From Peronospora farinosa (taxonomy: Eukaryota > Oomycota > Peronosporomycetes > Peronosporales > Peronosporaceae): a stretch of 64,000 nucleotides of DNA. The position numbers and the translations under genes were made by a program. The DNA is taken from the NCBI GenBank assembly GCA_947646735.1, contig CANTFK010000994.1, positions 124,001 to 188,000 of the forward strand. Reading direction: 5' to 3'. Shown here piece after piece: positions 21,319 to 32,834 of this stretch. Within the stretch, counting starts at the first letter, position 1, and each line of letters starts with the position of its first letter. The notes beneath the pieces were generated by a model. The model had not been told where the DNA came from. It made no database searches and was given only the letters and a program-made list of their open reading frames with translations.

Positions 21319-24300
21319 ATGAGTCCACACGCCGATATGGCATCGTCTGCTGCGTCCATGGAGGATCTAGAGAAACCCGTTGGCAGTGTCCAAGATAAAT
21401 GGAAGCTTTTGCCGTATTTCCTGCAGCTTCGTGGTCTTGTAAAGCAGCATATTGACTCGTTCAACTACTTTACATCCGTCGACATGCGTAACATTGTCCG
21501 TGCACAGGCCAATAACGTCGTACGTAGTGATGCTGACCCTAAGTTTTTTCTACAATACACAGACATTCAACTGGGTGCCCCATCTATTGATGAAGAGGCT
21601 TTTGTAAGCGCTAGCGTCACTCCGCATCAATGCCGTTTGCGTGACAGAACATATGCTGCGCCTGTATACGTGAGTGTACGCTATCGACGTGGCAATAAGA
21701 TTGTGACCAATAACAAGGTGTTGATTGGTCGCATACCTATTATGCTACGTAGTTCTCGCTGTGTGCTGGCGGATAAAAGCGAAGCGGCACTGGCCAAGCT
21801 CAAAGAATGTCCATACGATCCTGGAGGTTATTTCATCGTACGTGGCGTGGAAAAAGTAGTGCTTATTCACGAACAGTTGTCTAAGAATCGAGTCATTATT
21901 GAGGAAGATGGCAAGCACAATGTATGTGCTAGTATCACAAGTTCCACGCACGAACGCAAGTCAAGAACCAATATCTTTTTGAACAAGGGGCGGATGTACT
22001 TAAAGTCTAACTCGTTTGGTAGTGACATCCCTATTGTCATTGTTCTAAAAGGCATGGGAGTGGAAGGTGACCAGGAGATTGTGAGTCTCGTCGGCAGCGA
22101 GTCTGATATCTGTGACGCCATGTCGGCCTCTTTTGAAGAAGCTTCAGATTTGAAGGTCTTTACACAACAACAAGCGCTAGAGTATATTGGATCCAAGATG
22201 AATGCGCTGACTAAGATTGGTGCAATGGGAGGACGAAATCGTCGAGGCGATGGACGCCCGCAGCAGGACCGCAGCTTGGTCGATGCTGCGCGCTCAGCAT
22301 TGGCCAACTTGGTGCTCAATCACGTGCCGTGCGACAACTTTAACTTCCGTCTTAAGAGTATTTACGTGGCACATATTGTGCGTCGCATTCTGTTCACAGA
22401 TAAGGATCGCACACGGTTGGATGACAAGGACTATTACGGTAACAAGCGTCTCGAGCTGGCAGGTCAGCTGCTATCTCTGCTTTTCGAGGATTTGTTCAAG
22501 AGATTTAACAGCGACCTGAAGCGTCAGGCTGATATGGTGTTAAGCAAGCCGAATCGCGCATCGGTGTTTGATATTATCAAGTGTGTTCGTACGGACACAA
22601 TTACCCAAGGTTTCTACCACGCTTTGTCAACAGGTAACTGGACGCTGAAGCGTTTTCGTATGGACCGAGCAGGTGTCACGCACGTGCTCTCGCGACTCTC
22701 GTACATGTCGGCGCTGGGCATGATGACGCGTATTTCGTCTCAATTTGAGAAGACGCGTAAGGTTTCGGGTCCTCGTTCGTTGCAACCATCACAGTGGGGT
22801 ATGCTGTGTCCTGCCGATACTCCGGAAGGTGAAGCTTGTGGTCTTGTTAAGAACTTGGCATTGCTGTGTCACGTGACTTCAGACGAAGAACCGGCTCCGA
22901 TTAAACGGCTATGCTTTGACTTAGGTGTGACAGATGTGTCTCTAAGTTCCGGTGAAGAAATCAATCATGCATCTAACTACCTCGTGATGCTTAACGGTGT
23001 TATCATTGGTACACACGTGAATCCGCGTGCTTTTGTCACGCGCCTGCGTCGTATTCGACGTGCTGGTCTCATAGGTGAGTTCGTGTCCGTCATGATCCAC
23101 GACGTTCAACGAGTTGTGTACATCGCTTCCGACGGTGGTCGTGTTTGCCGCCCGCTGCTACTTATTGATCCAGTGACGCACCGTACTCGGCTAACACAGC
23201 GACACCTTGACGAGCTACGTGCTGGAGTGCGCAACCTCAGTAGTCTTATCGTGGAGGGTTGTGTTGAGTATGTGGATGTGAACGAGGAGAATAATTGTCT
23301 TGTAGCTTTGCACGAAAGTGAGATTGGTGACCGGACGACTCATTTGGAAATTGACCCAGTGACGATTCTAGGCGTTGTGTCGGGTCTTATTCCGTATCCT
23401 CACCACAATCAGTCTCCGCGTAACACGTACCAGTGTGCTATGGGAAAACAGGCAATCGGCACTATCGCCATGAACCAGTTCGAGCGTATTGACACACTGC
23501 TATATACAATGGTGTACCCGCAAATGCCCATGGTAAAGACCCGCGTTTTGGATCTTGTGAATTTCGATCACGTGCCGGCAGGACAAAACGCCATCGTGGC
23601 TGTTATGAGTTACTCTGGGTATGATATTGAAGATGCTATCGTTCTTAACAAAGCCTCACTGGATCGTGGCTTCGGACGTTGCATGGTTTTTAAGAAGTAC
23701 CAGACTATGATCAAGAAGTATGCGAATGGCTCTTACGATCGCATCGTGGGACCGCCGGATTTTGACAGCTTAGCTGCTTCTGGTGGCGCTGGAATGGGCT
23801 TCCGAAATGCCAAGTACTCGTCGCTGGACGCGGACGGTATTAGCCGTGTTGGTGGTATCGTTCACAATGGTGCGATAATGATCAACAAGGAGCAGCCTAC
23901 ACAATTCAACGACTCGGTAGATGGTCGTGACCCGCTGGACGTTACATACTCGCCTTCTCCAACCACGTATAAGGGTCCCATTCCAGCTTATGTTGATAAG
24001 GTTTTGTTGACGTCATCTGAAGCAAACCATTTTCTGGTGAAGGTGCTGATTCGCCAGACGCGTAGACCTGAAATTGGTGATAAGTTCAGTAGTCGTCATG
24101 GTCAGAAGGGTGTGTGCGGAACAATTCGCAACCAAGAAGATATGCCGTTTAACGATCAAGGTATTTGCCCTGATCTGATTATGAACCCTCACGGTTTCCC
24201 TAGTCGAATGACTGTGGGTAAAATGATCGAGTTGATTGCTGGCAAGGCTGGTGTGCTTACGGGCCGTCGGGCTTATGGTACTGCCTTCGGCGAGAAGTAC

Positions 24301-24807
24301 GGTTCAGCTGATCACGTACTGGACTGCTCACGTGAACTTGTAAAAAACGGCTTTAACTACGCTGGCAAGGACTACTTGACATCAGGTATTACGGGCGAGC
24401 CGATTCAATGTTACATCTTTATGGGGCCTATTTACTATCAAAAGCTCAAGCATATGGTTATGGACAAAATGCACGCTCGGGCACGCGGCCCTCGTGCAGT
24501 CCTCACTCGCCAGCCGACCGAAGGTCGCTCACGTGATGGTGGTTTGCGCCTTGGTGAAATGGAACGCGATTGTCTTATCGGTTATGGTGCTAGTATGCTA
24601 CTCATGGAGCGACTCATGCTGTCCAGTGATGCATTCAGCGCGGATGTGTGCCAGGGCTGCCGCATGCTAGGTTACGAAGGTTGGTGTCAGCACTGCAAGT
24701 CTGAAGAAAAGGTGGTAAGCATCCGCATCCCGTATGCTTGCAAGTTGCTGTTCCAGGAGTTGCAGGCCATGAACATTGTGCCAAGACTGACACTCAAGGA
24801 GTACTAA
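21319..24807 (+). CDS. RPC2: DNA-directed RNA polymerase III second-largest subunit
   Basis: Intronless, 1162 aa from the ATG at 21319. The frame extends 16 codons upstream to a GTG without an ATG. It is the catalytic second-largest subunit that transcribes tRNA and 5S genes in the nucleus. Polymerase III identity is shown by [19 protein letters not shown] (about residue 764), where Pol II has a GYNQED-type motif, and by the very conserved [20 protein letters not shown]. The C-terminal segment [20 protein letters not shown] and the zinc site [16 protein letters not shown] (about 1111) complete the clamp. Length matches POLR3B/RPC2. Confidence 0.97.
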   Translation: MSPHADMASSAASMEDLEKPVGSVQDKWKLLPYFLQLRGLVKQHIDSFNYFTSVDMRNIVRAQANNVVRSDADPKFFLQYTDIQLGAPSIDEEAFVSASVTPHQCRLRDRTYAAPVYVSVRYRRGNKIVTNNKVLIGRIPIMLRSSRCVLADKSEAALAKLKECPYDPGGYFIVRGVEKVVLIHEQLSKNRVIIEEDGKHNVCASITSSTHERKSRTNIFLNKGRMYLKSNSFGSDIPIVIVLKGMGVEGDQEIVSLVGSESDICDAMSASFEEASDLKVFTQQQALEYIGSKMNALTKIGAMGGRNRRGDGRPQQDRSLVDAARSALANLVLNHVPCDNFNFRLKSIYVAHIVRRILFTDKDRTRLDDKDYYGNKRLELAGQLLSLLFEDLFKRFNSDLKRQADMVLSKPNRASVFDIIKCVRTDTITQGFYHALSTGNWTLKRFRMDRAGVTHVLSRLSYMSALGMMTRISSQFEKTRKVSGPRSLQPSQWGMLCPADTPEGEACGLVKNLALLCHVTSDEEPAPIKRLCFDLGVTDVSLSSGEEINHASNYLVMLNGVIIGTHVNPRAFVTRLRRIRRAGLIGEFVSVMIHDVQRVVYIASDGGRVCRPLLLIDPVTHRTRLTQRHLDELRAGVRNLSSLIVEGCVEYVDVNEENNCLVALHESEIGDRTTHLEIDPVTILGVVSGLIPYPHHNQSPRNTYQCAMGKQAIGTIAMNQFERIDTLLYTMVYPQMPMVKTRVLDLVNFDHVPAGQNAIVAVMSYSGYDIEDAIVLNKASLDRGFGRCMVFKKYQTMIKKYANGSYDRIVGPPDFDSLAASGGAGMGFRNAKYSSLDADGISRVGGIVHNGAIMINKEQPTQFNDSVDGRDPLDVTYSPSPTTYKGPIPAYVDKVLLTSSEANHFLVKVLIRQTRRPEIGDKFSSRHGQKGVCGTIRNQEDMPFNDQGICPDLIMNPHGFPSRMTVGKMIELIAGKAGVLTGRRAYGTAFGEKYGSADHVLDCSRELVKNGFNYAGKDYLTSGITGEPIQCYIFMGPIYYQKLKHMVMDKMHARARGPRAVLTRQPTEGRSRDGGLRLGEMERDCLIGYGASMLLMERLMLSSDAFSADVCQGCRMLGYEGWCQHCKSEEKVVSIRIPYACKLLFQELQAMNIVPRLTLKEY

Positions 24808-24904
24808 ACTTTTATTGTGATATCGGTTGTACTACTACACTCCTGCTGTGTAAGCCGACCTAAATGATGGAGCACAATTCAATTAATAGCACGGTATGTG
24901 GAGC

Positions 24905-25645
24905 TTATACATGACTTTCTTGGCCTGACCAATCCAGCTTCAATAAGGCACTGACACCAGCAATGCTTTTGAGCGTCTCGTCAAATATTGTTGCGCCACT
25001 ACTCCTGTAAATTTCAATAATGCCCGTGTTGTCTTTTTGATCAGGTCCTAGTTCGATCAGCAGTAATCCTCTCTGATGTCCACAATCGCATACTGGTGAG
25101 ATCACCCTGCTAGAAACAGTTCTTGTATATCCATGAACATACTGATGTTGTTTCCAGAAAACGGATGGTTACGAAGGCAGGTCTCTGCTGTTCTGTTTCG
25201 AATGTGTTGGGATTTAGTAAGCTGTCTGCTTGATGGTGCAATGTATTGTCGAATGCTGCGGTCTCCAAGTTAGCTGCTCTTGCTGCAACAGCAATTTGCA
25301 TGGGAAACCCGCGCGTCGGACACATAAACTTGTGCCGCTGCGTGTTCTAGATTGAGTCGTCGCGCTGATGTTTGTACGAAAAGCTTCCTAAGTTTGACGA
25401 TGTTGACAAACTCCAACTTGTGAGGGAAGTGGCGCAAAGAACCACCTTATTCTGCCAGCAAGTGCATTATTATCACGTACTCGGACCCTTTTCCAATGAA
25501 GTGAAGCGTTGTCTGTAGAATCGAATAAAAGGACAGCTTGCGACGTCGACATCATTATGCCGGACATTGTATGCCTAGAGATGATACGTTTTAGCAGCGA
25601 GAGTGAAGCTACGAACGTAGAAGAACCATTGCCTTTTCTTGTCAT
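24905..25645 (-). CDS. Candidate multi-exon gene of unknown function
   Basis: Three adjacent minus-strand segments look coding but lie in different frames. An ATG frame at 25645 (MTRKGNGSSTFVASLSLLKR to HWKRVR) is followed by a GTACGTG donor. A middle segment contains VNIVKLRKLFVQTSARRLN and AANLETAAFDNTLHHQADS. A 3' segment contains RGLLLIELGPDQ and IIEIYRSSGATIFDETLKS, ending at TAA 24905-24907. Short introns would join them, but I could not fix every border: the first acceptor would be a weak AAG. I recognise no family. Alternatives are a decayed gene or chance frames. It converges on RPC2, 97 bp away. Confidence 0.35.
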
Positions 25646-25862
25646 ATTGACAAACGACTCTGAAGTTGTAAATGCTTAGTCAATGCATGTGATACATGTA
25701 GATGCTTATGACTGTGAAATGTAAGAGGGAAGGAAAGGTAAACAATCACAATGGATTCTTGTGAATCAAGAATTGAATTACATACAAGTGACACTAGTCT
25801 ACAAGACTCGAAGAAAACAAACCGACTGAGGACCACGCTTGCAAGCGTGTCGGGTATCAGGT

Positions 25863-27752
25863 CTACAAAGTGCCAGAATAGACATCGAGCCGTATGGAAG
25901 ACCCAGTTGCGTTCACAGGCTTGGGGCAGCCGAAAGAAGATTCCATGTCCTCCCGCCACTTCCCGTACGTAATTGCCAATTTTCCGCACTTGATGGCCTT
26001 AACGATGGACAAGCAGCGCGGTTCGTCTACCCCCCATGTAGCTTTGAACTCAGCGGTGTATTCGGGGGTACCACCCAGGCATTGGTCCTCGTACATGCAA
26101 ATTTGACGCTCCAGGTCAGCTGTGACCTGAGGACACTCACCACCCATATCAGCCATCGTCTTGCGATACCAAGTAGACACAAGCTTTGCTTCAGGGCTTT
26201 TCTTGTCCACCACAATCACAGCGACGTTTTTGTTGTTACAGTCGTACTGGGGAGAGATTGTTGGAGAAGCTGTCATGGGAACCGCTGCCGGAGCTTTGTT
26301 GCTCGAAAAAACATTTGTGTCCATCACAAGATTGTTTACATCGATGTCGCTTTCACGAGGATTGTCACCTTGGAGGATGTTAACGGACCATAACCACCCG
26401 TACGCCGCTTCAAGTCTACGTCGGAAGCCCCAGCGGCTGCGAAGATCGTCCATCCAGCTCCTGCGATTAGGCTGCGGAGGCGCAACCGGTGAAGCGACTG
26501 GCGCTCTTATGACTGGTGATGGGGCAGCGGCAGCAGGCTGAGGGGCAGCGGCAACAGGGCGAGGCGTAGCGGCAACAGGCTGAGGCGTAGCGGCAACAGG
26601 CTGAGGCGTAGCGGTAACAGGCTCCGGTGTGGTCGGGGCTGCATTTGGTGATGTCGGAGTCGGAGTACCATCACAGTCGTTGTACATGTCTGCTAGCTGA
26701 CCACTGAGCTCATACGAGTAGCTGCTTTCGCCCAGATCACGTACATCCATAAGCCCGGCATACTGGGTGGGGACATTTGAGAAATATTGACCGATGAGCG
26801 GGTCTTGACTTCCTGCAATCGGGTTTCTACCATTAACGCCAGTGCGCATAACAATCGCATCAGTCGGGTTGAATGAACCTCCGTCTCGCTTAGCACACGA
26901 AGACCAGGCAACGGGGTGGACTACTTTCTCAGCGAATGTAAGACGTTTGGTTCCAACGCGACACTTGTGATAAATGGTGTGAAGAGCATCAACCATGGAG
27001 TGATGCGACCAGAAGATCACGTCTGCTGGAGCAGACAACGTGCTCATTGTGCTGGTTAGACTCGAATGCACGTTGTTGTGGCAGCCCCGCTCAATACTGA
27101 CTGACATTTGTCCAATGTTTTGACCGCTAAAAAGTTGTTGGCGGACTGACGCAAAGCTTGAACTACCTGGAACTGATGCTGCGTCCCAATTGGATCGTGG
27201 AACACATCGAGCGCAGGACGAGCCAGAAACAATTCCAGACTGACAAAAGTGATCCAGAGGTGACACGTTTACGCAACGTCCTGTGCATCGAACGCCGTTA
27301 ATGGTAATTGTTTGCTGTCTTCCACGTGTGGAACCTCCAAGCTCGCTCATGATCGAGGAGCAGCCTCCAATAGAAGAGCATGTTCCAGCAAGTAAACGAT
27401 TGTTGGCTTCCATCCAGTTCCAGTACGGTACTGTGACACAAGCAAACTGCGGACCTTGTCCACGAAGCATGTTCTCATAAACGAGAAGCAGCAAGCGATG
27501 CCAGAAGACGAACATGCACTGACGATGAGCTTCCATTTCCGACTGCATATCAGTGTGTATTTCAACGAATTTGATATAGGCACCAGAATCCATTGCAGCA
27601 GCCACCGCTCCCTTATACGTGTCCTTTTCAACCGTTGTCAGGTCATCCCAGTCCTTTCGAACTCGTGGTCCACACTGTTGCGCTTCGACCGGTGCAAGCA
27701 TCGAGACAAGCACAAAGATGGCGGCAACACTAACCACGCACAAATTCTTCAT
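25863..27752 (-). CDS. Secreted tyrosinase-like type-3 copper protein
   Basis: 629 aa, intronless, ATG at 27752. A signal peptide (residues 1-24, ending VEAQ) indicates secretion. The tyrosinase common central domain shows both copper sites: CuA His at about 66, 76 and 85 (HTDMQSEMEAHRQ, FWHR) and CuB His at about 225, 229 and 250/251 (CHNNVHSS, WSHHSMVDALH). A Pro/Ala/Thr-rich stalk (about 370-420) has tandem PVAATPQ repeats. A Cys-containing C-terminal domain follows (DCNNKNVAVIVVDKKSPEAK, CPQVTADLERQICMYEDQC). It should oxidise phenols to quinones outside the cell. Such proteins are widespread in oomycetes. The role in host interaction or wall cross-linking is unknown. The signal peptide, His set and length are all intact. 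Confidence 0.93.
   Translation of the reverse strand: MKNLCVVSVAAIFVLVSMLAPVEAQQCGPRVRKDWDDLTTVEKDTYKGAVAAAMDSGAYIKFVEIHTDMQSEMEAHRQCMFVFWHRLLLLVYENMLRGQGPQFACVTVPYWNWMEANNRLLAGTCSSIGGCSSIMSELGGSTRGRQQTITINGVRCTGRCVNVSPLDHFCQSGIVSGSSCARCVPRSNWDAASVPGSSSFASVRQQLFSGQNIGQMSVSIERGCHNNVHSSLTSTMSTLSAPADVIFWSHHSMVDALHTIYHKCRVGTKRLTFAEKVVHPVAWSSCAKRDGGSFNPTDAIVMRTGVNGRNPIAGSQDPLIGQYFSNVPTQYAGLMDVRDLGESSYSYELSGQLADMYNDCDGTPTPTSPNAAPTTPEPVTATPQPVAATPQPVAATPRPVAAAPQPAAAAPSPVIRAPVASPVAPPQPNRRSWMDDLRSRWGFRRRLEAAYGWLWSVNILQGDNPRESDIDVNNLVMDTNVFSSNKAPAAVPMTASPTISPQYDCNNKNVAVIVVDKKSPEAKLVSTWYRKTMADMGGECPQVTADLERQICMYEDQCLGGTPEYTAEFKATWGVDEPRCLSIVKAIKCGKLAITYGKWREDMESSFGCPKPVNATGSSIRLDVYSGTL
26518..26630. repeat. 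21-bp minisatellite encoding PVAATPQ repeats
   Basis: About five tandem units of 21 bp (core GGCGTAGCGGCAACAGGCTGA) lie inside the tyrosinase stalk. The central three are nearly identical and the outer ones diverge. The unit is a multiple of three, so copy-number change keeps the frame. Confidence 0.85.
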
Positions 27753-29971
27753 GTCGATTCTGATGACCTTAATCAGGAGGCAGTGAGCAAGAAGACGTTA
27801 GATCAATTGATAGGAAATTGGAAAGTGACTTTTTTATCAATCTTTGCTGCTAGACATTCAAACGTAAGAGGCGGTAGACGGAAAAAGGAAAACCACCTTT
27901 ACTCCTATGGTCATCATGACAGTAAAGCAACAACATCGAGTAGCAAAAACATCAAGTAGCAAAAGAATCACCAGGTGGTAGATAAGGTGTAGAGATTTTG
28001 AGATAAGAACTGTCGTAGGAATTCCCAACTAAAAAAAGGTATACAACACTTTATACTAGTTTCTGATACTTGAGCAAGAACTTGAAGGAGGCGATATTTT
28101 TTCCAGGTGCTGATAAAAAACACAGGTATGTGGATGAGCTGTGATGGCGTCAGCAGCTCTCTCTACCTTAGAACAACTGACGGTTTCTTACTTCGGACAT
28201 CAATTAAAATCCGAACGTAGTAGATTGAATGGGCCTAGAATTGTTACATCACGGTCTTCATATGAAAATACGTGACAGCCAAGACAAAGTGGTGACTATT
28301 GCTACTGTAGGAAGGAATAGAATTACAATGCAGTCTTATGCACGGCGCAACCATTACACTGTTTACTCTTACATATTGTAACGCATAAATGGAATCGCTT
28401 TTTTCTTTCTGGAAGCGAAACCATTCCTTACTTAGTGACGGCGACTGTAGTGTAGCGATCGGAAATGCTGGTTGCTTATGACTGGCGTGTGAAAACCAAT
28501 GAAGGAGCTTGTTGACTATTGAAATGTTGAACAGATATATACCTTGTTTCTCCAAGCCTTTTCATATGAACAATACACTCCAACTTTTTGCATTTTGCTG
28601 TCACGAAACACGAAGAAACGCTTTCGTCGTCGATGGTTCTAAACGCTTTTTTTTAAAAGATCAAGGAATGTAATCGTATTGCTCGACGCTTTCTAGGTCT
28701 TTATTTTAGTGATTAGCCACGTATTGGATTAAGACAAACATCACAAACCTGTGTTTAAAATACAGTTCGTCAATCTCCTCGGACGGGGGCAACTAAAACG
28801 AGTCATAATATCGTTGCGTCATGGCTTATACTGGATAGACTGCAATCCTTACTTGATACTGTGATAGTCTTTCAACGTGGCTCTTTTACCTACTTGATTT
28901 TTCTTGAACTCAAAGATGTAATGCTTTGTGCCATCGAAACATTAATTTTCAATTGCAAGCCTGGTATGTTTTTGGGCGACTCGTCATTTATTGTTTCGAA
29001 AGTCGCTTCGTATCAATCAGCCGTACGTGTCATCAAGACATCTGGGTTATAGTTTTTCTTGGCACGTCAGCTTCGATCGGGTTGCCTCATCCGTCTACAA
29101 TGACGACATCCTTGTGACCACTATCCTCACCTGTATAGCCCGTGTGAATTATTAAATACCTTTGATGCTGTCGTTTGAAGCAACACTGTTCCATGTACAC
29201 GACTTGCAAATTTATCGAGCCGCACAGCAATGCAGTATCGGTCCTAACGTCCGAACTGGTAGTCACACGATCGTGTACTGACGAAGCGGCCTGGACCGTG
29301 TTGTCGTGCTCCAACGGAGGAATATATTGCGCACTCTAACATATGAACACTTGATATTGCATAAAGGATTGAATAGTTGGCCATCATTAGGTTAGACGCG
29401 CCTTTGAACAGAATTTGTAGTTCTTAAAAGAGTCTATAGAAAAGGGTCGCCCAGTTTTCGAAAAGAACAAACATGGCATCATGCGGCGGTATGTAAGAAA
29501 CTCTACCCGTGTGGACCATGCTTGGCGCATGGAACGCCTTTGAGTGAGGCAGCACGTATGGGTTTGCCAGACATGCGTAAAGCTCTATATTGAATGTCGT
29601 GGAGCTTCATCAGCCCTGCATTGAACTAATCACTATGTATAAGGCTTCACCCAGACATTGGGAATCGTTTGTGCAACACGCCTATACGATATTTTCACGC
29701 TTGATTACAATTCTTTTTACTTTGCGTGTTGCCGACTATATTTGCAGCTTTTATTTGTTAGACCACGCCAAACGATACGTCACGCAGGAATACGCAATGG
29801 GTGTGTCCTCACCTTTTTTTTACTTTGGGTCCTGCCTACTCTCTTCTTACAAATTTCTTTTGCTTTTCGTAGTCGATGCAGTTGTCACACCGTGTACAGA
29901 TAAAAGCCGACTGCAACCTCGATGAACAGTAACAACAAGAGGCTCGGATTTCAACTATTGGTCTCTTCGTG
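27753..29971. other. Gene-poor intergenic region
   Basis: About 2.2 kb, AT-rich. Several open frames of 60-110 codons occur (for example 28244-28555 on the minus strand and 29590-29925 on the plus strand), but none shows a domain, consistent coding composition or good splice context. The stretch 29440-29700 has broken frames with clustered Cys codons and could be a decayed transposase or zinc-finger gene; I cannot name it. The proximal part should contain the tyrosinase promoter. Confidence 0.5.
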
Positions 29972-30540
29972 TGTAACAGACCCAACGTTACATACCCGTT
30001 AAGTATGCGATACTTAACGGGTAGGTCTAAAAAAATCAGTAAGTACTTCAGACCTGTTGCTTGGGGAAGACACATCAGGTGACATACCCTTGCGTATTTA
30101 AGTAATATTCACATTGAGGGGGATGACGCCCAGCTGGGACTAGGAAATATCAAATGACGTCAGTCGTTATGTCATGAAGGGAGCTTTAATGTACACTCTG
30201 GGATGCGCATCTACAGAGATGGCCTCCATCATTACATATTATTGATCAGTAATATAAAATATATTTAATCTATATCTACTCGATATAAGTCAGTCGTAAT
30301 TTTTTGACTGACGCTCACTGCGCACAAGAAGCTGAATAAGCTTCTGCGTAGTTTGTGTGAAGCTATTGCTTAGAAGTTTGTTGCGTGGTTCACTTCGTCG
30401 ACGGCAACCGTTGGTGTGACCGCTTTGACCAAGCACCTCATCATCGCGCACGATGCTTCGACGTTTTAATTGCTTCCTTTCGTGCTTAGAGGTGTGTGTC
30501 AGCGTAGCACGTAGCAGATTTTTTGAAGTGCCCGTCTACA
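29972..30540 (+). repeat. 5' LTR of element B
   Basis: It starts TGTAAC and ends CCCGTCTACA, next to a primer-binding stretch (30541-30565) that resembles the one of element A (GCAGCACTTAGTAGTCC against GTAGCACTCGTAGTCC). Internal blocks match the B 3' LTR pieces: CACATTGAGGGGGATGAC, and CACTGCGCACAAGAAGCT with ATAAGCTTCTGCGT. A 14-bp-arm palindrome (arm TACCCGTTAAGTAT) lies at 29993-30023. The LTR is about 450 bp shorter than the reassembled 3' LTR, so an internal deletion is likely. Confidence 0.65.
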
Positions 30541-30600
30541 CTCAGTAGCACTCGTAGTCCTTCCCACGACTTGTCTCCCCGAGCGTGCGTGTGAGCGTGG

Positions 30601-31368
30601 ATGGTCCTCAACGTGGATTGGGGCGAATTTTCTCACCTCTTCCAACATCATAGGGAGTTGGCACAGCATATGGCGCAGGGACGTGGTGAACAAGCCCTGG
30701 CTAACCTCTTGCATCATCCTCCTAAGAAACATGTTGCTCATTTAGAGAAATTTGAGGCGTTTGTGCTCGGACAGCGTAGAAACGCGTCCGAGGTAAACAG
30801 TCAAGCCACCGCTGAGTCCATCAATAAGACTCAGGATGAGCTTAGGCTTGAGCAGGCACGGAATGAGGCGCTCAACAGAACTGTTGAGACGCTCTCTACC
30901 CGACCTGCTCAACCGAGGCCCATTCGGATGGACCCTCCGAAGTTCGATGGAACTAGCCCTCACACGATTGTTCACTGGCTATTAGCAGTGGAGCAATGTG
31001 GAGTGGTGCAGCTCATCGAAGACGACACCAGAATGGTATCGTATGCCATGTACAACTTGCGTGGCAAAGCGTCAGAGTGGGCATACTCTGCGCTGATGGC
31101 TAATGCTGATGCATTTACATCATGGGCGATCTTTAAGGCAAAGATTCGCGCCATGTATCAGCCGCCTAGCAACGAGGTTTTGCTTATGGCGCGCTTCTTT
31201 GGAGCACGACAGGCGAAACGCTCTCTGCAAGAATTTGTGCAGGAGATGCGTTCGCTGTCGGCGTCCATTTATGGGGATCCTATACCGGAACACATTAAGG
31301 TGCCTACGTTCATGAATGGAATACGGCATGTTCGATCACGTCAGGCCCGTTTTAAAAAGGTAACATAA
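30601..31368 (+). CDS. Gag of element B (capsid part)
   Basis: 255 codons from ATG 30601 to an in-frame TAA at 31366-31368. A coiled-coil N-terminus (residues about 65-100) precedes the retrotransposon gag domain: PPKFDGTSPHTIVHWLLAVEQ, then LRGKASEWAYSALMAN, FKAKIRAMYQPPSNE and RSLQEFVQEMRSLSASI. After the TAA the same frame resumes with TMEEAIDIAMVELQSYNSA, so the stop is probably a mutation rather than the natural end. Confidence 0.85.
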   Translation: MVLNVDWGEFSHLFQHHRELAQHMAQGRGEQALANLLHHPPKKHVAHLEKFEAFVLGQRRNASEVNSQATAESINKTQDELRLEQARNEALNRTVETLSTRPAQPRPIRMDPPKFDGTSPHTIVHWLLAVEQCGVVQLIEDDTRMVSYAMYNLRGKASEWAYSALMANADAFTSWAIFKAKIRAMYQPPSNEVLLMARFFGARQAKRSLQEFVQEMRSLSASIYGDPIPEHIKVPTFMNGIRHVRSRQARFKKVT

Positions 31369-32115
31369 ACAATGGAAGAGGCAATTGATATTGCCATGGT
31401 TGAATTGCAATCCTACAACAGCGCCTCGGCGACAGGTTATTTATAAGCCGTCAGCCGAGAGGTCGGATGCCACTCCAATGGAGTTATGCAATGCAGAAGT
31501 GGTCTGCTACATGTGTGGCAAGCGCGGCCATATGATGGCTACGCTGCTATGCCAAACTTGCTACTGGTGCTAAGGCATTCAGAAAAAAGTCTCCCAACCC
31601 GAAGCGAGGTGCGAAAAACCAGCTTGCACGACGCACGGATTCAGCACCTGCCAAAGATGGGTCGTAAAATGTGGGAGCGCAGTGGGGGAGGGATTTCTAC
31701 TGTCCCGGACTCTGAAGCTACCCCTAAGTTCAGAGTGATCGAACAAATGGGTAGCATAGTCCCTGAGGTTCCGAATGGTCGGACCTCAACCCTTTTGGTC
31801 TATAGCGCTCGAGTACGAGGCTATAACCAAGTGTTGACCGTTCTCGTTCATTCAGGTGCATCACAGAAGTTTGTGAAACTCGCGGCTCTGACAAAGAGTC
31901 CGGCAAGTTATGAGTCGCTTTGCAAGGATGCAAGCGAAAAGAGGCGGGCGTTTGATTAGCGAATGGCGCGCTCGTAAAATCGGAGGGAGTTCAAGTTATA
32001 CTCGCCTTCAGTTGAAGTGACTTCTCTTGTAAAGAGACGCTCACAGTGCTAGGTATGGAGAGTCCGTATGACCTCATCCTAGGCATGCCTTGGTTGGCTA
32101 AACACTAACCATGGA
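31369..32115 (+). pseudogene. Element B nucleocapsid and protease remnant
   Basis: Broken frames in the order expected after gag. A zinc knuckle CYMCGKRGHM at about 31508-31540 lacks its final His/Cys spacing. A retropepsin core follows in which the catalytic motif reads LVHSGASQKF (His codon CAT at 31849-31851 where Asp is required). The segment YDLILGMPWLAKH (32070-32108) is followed by a stop codon. Several frame changes separate them, so no functional product is possible. Confidence 0.75.
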
Positions 32116-32314
32116 TAGACTGGCGTACACGCACAGTCGCTAACTCTACGCAAGACACCGGAAAGGATGTGCTCTTGCGATAAGCTTATATGGCTTATGC
32201 TGTGTCCAACACAGTCGAGGGTGCGATGACGTTATGTCAATCGGCACTAGGTACTACCCAGCTCGTTGAGCCTGGTGTAGTCGGAAGTGCCCTAACAGGA
32301 AGTTAGATGACACT

Positions 32315-32630
32315 TGTAACGGGCTGAGGACCCGTTACCGTCTTACACTAAAAGGGCGTTGAGGAAGCGCTCTTAATTAACTCATAAATATAACTGTTTT
32401 AATTTTGCTTTGTTTTAATTCGCAGTAAGTGCGAATATGTTCCCTAGCTCATGGGAACCACTCAATATGGAAGTCAATTTATTGTTGGCTAATTATTGGG
32501 TCTGGCACCCCAATAATGAACCAATAATAAAATGACGCGCAGTATCCGCTAATCGGATACTGCCTTATGCCTACTTATGTAATTATGTATTAATCCTATA
32601 ACTACTTATGTAATAGGTTGCCCCATTACA
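32315..32630 (-). repeat. 3' LTR of element A
   Basis: 316 bp, TGTAACGGGC..CCCATTACA as read on the plus strand. It differs from 39405-39723 at roughly 15 positions, including a T-rich indel area near 32400. The left end folds on itself (GTAACGGG/CCCGTTAC). Confidence 0.9.
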
Positions 32631-32646
32631 TCACCCCCCCCTCTTT
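32631..32646 (-). other. Polypurine tract of element A
   Basis: On the minus strand the bases just before the 3' LTR read AAAGAGGGGGGGG then TGA, a purine run abutting TGTAAT of the LTR. This is the expected plus-strand primer site and confirms the minus orientation of the element. Confidence 0.8.
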
Positions 32647-32834
32647 ATGTTGCGCTTACCTCAACGTAAGCGCGAATCGCAGAAAGTTTCTTCTCGACTA
32701 AGGGCGTAACTCCGAACCTGCTCAGTTAGACGTAACTGAGCAGCATGGACCCTAGGCGTCCACGAAACAATGTCTCTGACAATTAGAACTGGGAACACCA
32801 AGCGACAATACGTAGATAGCAGGCGCCGCAGGTC

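Larger units (their letters stand above)
29972..32314 (+). mobile_element. Ty3/Gypsy element B, 5' part (LTR, gag, start of pol)
   Basis: An old, decayed LTR retrotransposon on the plus strand, split by element A at 32315. This part has a 5' LTR (29972-30540), a primer-binding region, gag, a zinc knuckle, a protease-like segment and the YDLILGMPWLAKH linker that precedes reverse transcriptase. Pol continues at 39724 beyond element A. Confidence 0.88.

Noticed and set aside
21319..24807. RNA polymerase II subunit RPB2
   Set aside because: The hybrid-binding motif is GYDIEDA with [13 protein letters not shown] and the C-terminus is that of Pol III (POLR3B/RPC2), not Pol II.
25863..27752. RxLR-type effector
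   Set aside because: The only RRLEA-like string is near residue 450, far from the signal peptide; the tyrosinase copper sites define the protein.
29590..29925. 111-codon ORF with hydrophobic stretch
   Set aside because: AT-rich chance frame in a gene-poor region; neighbouring frames are equally open and no splice context was found.
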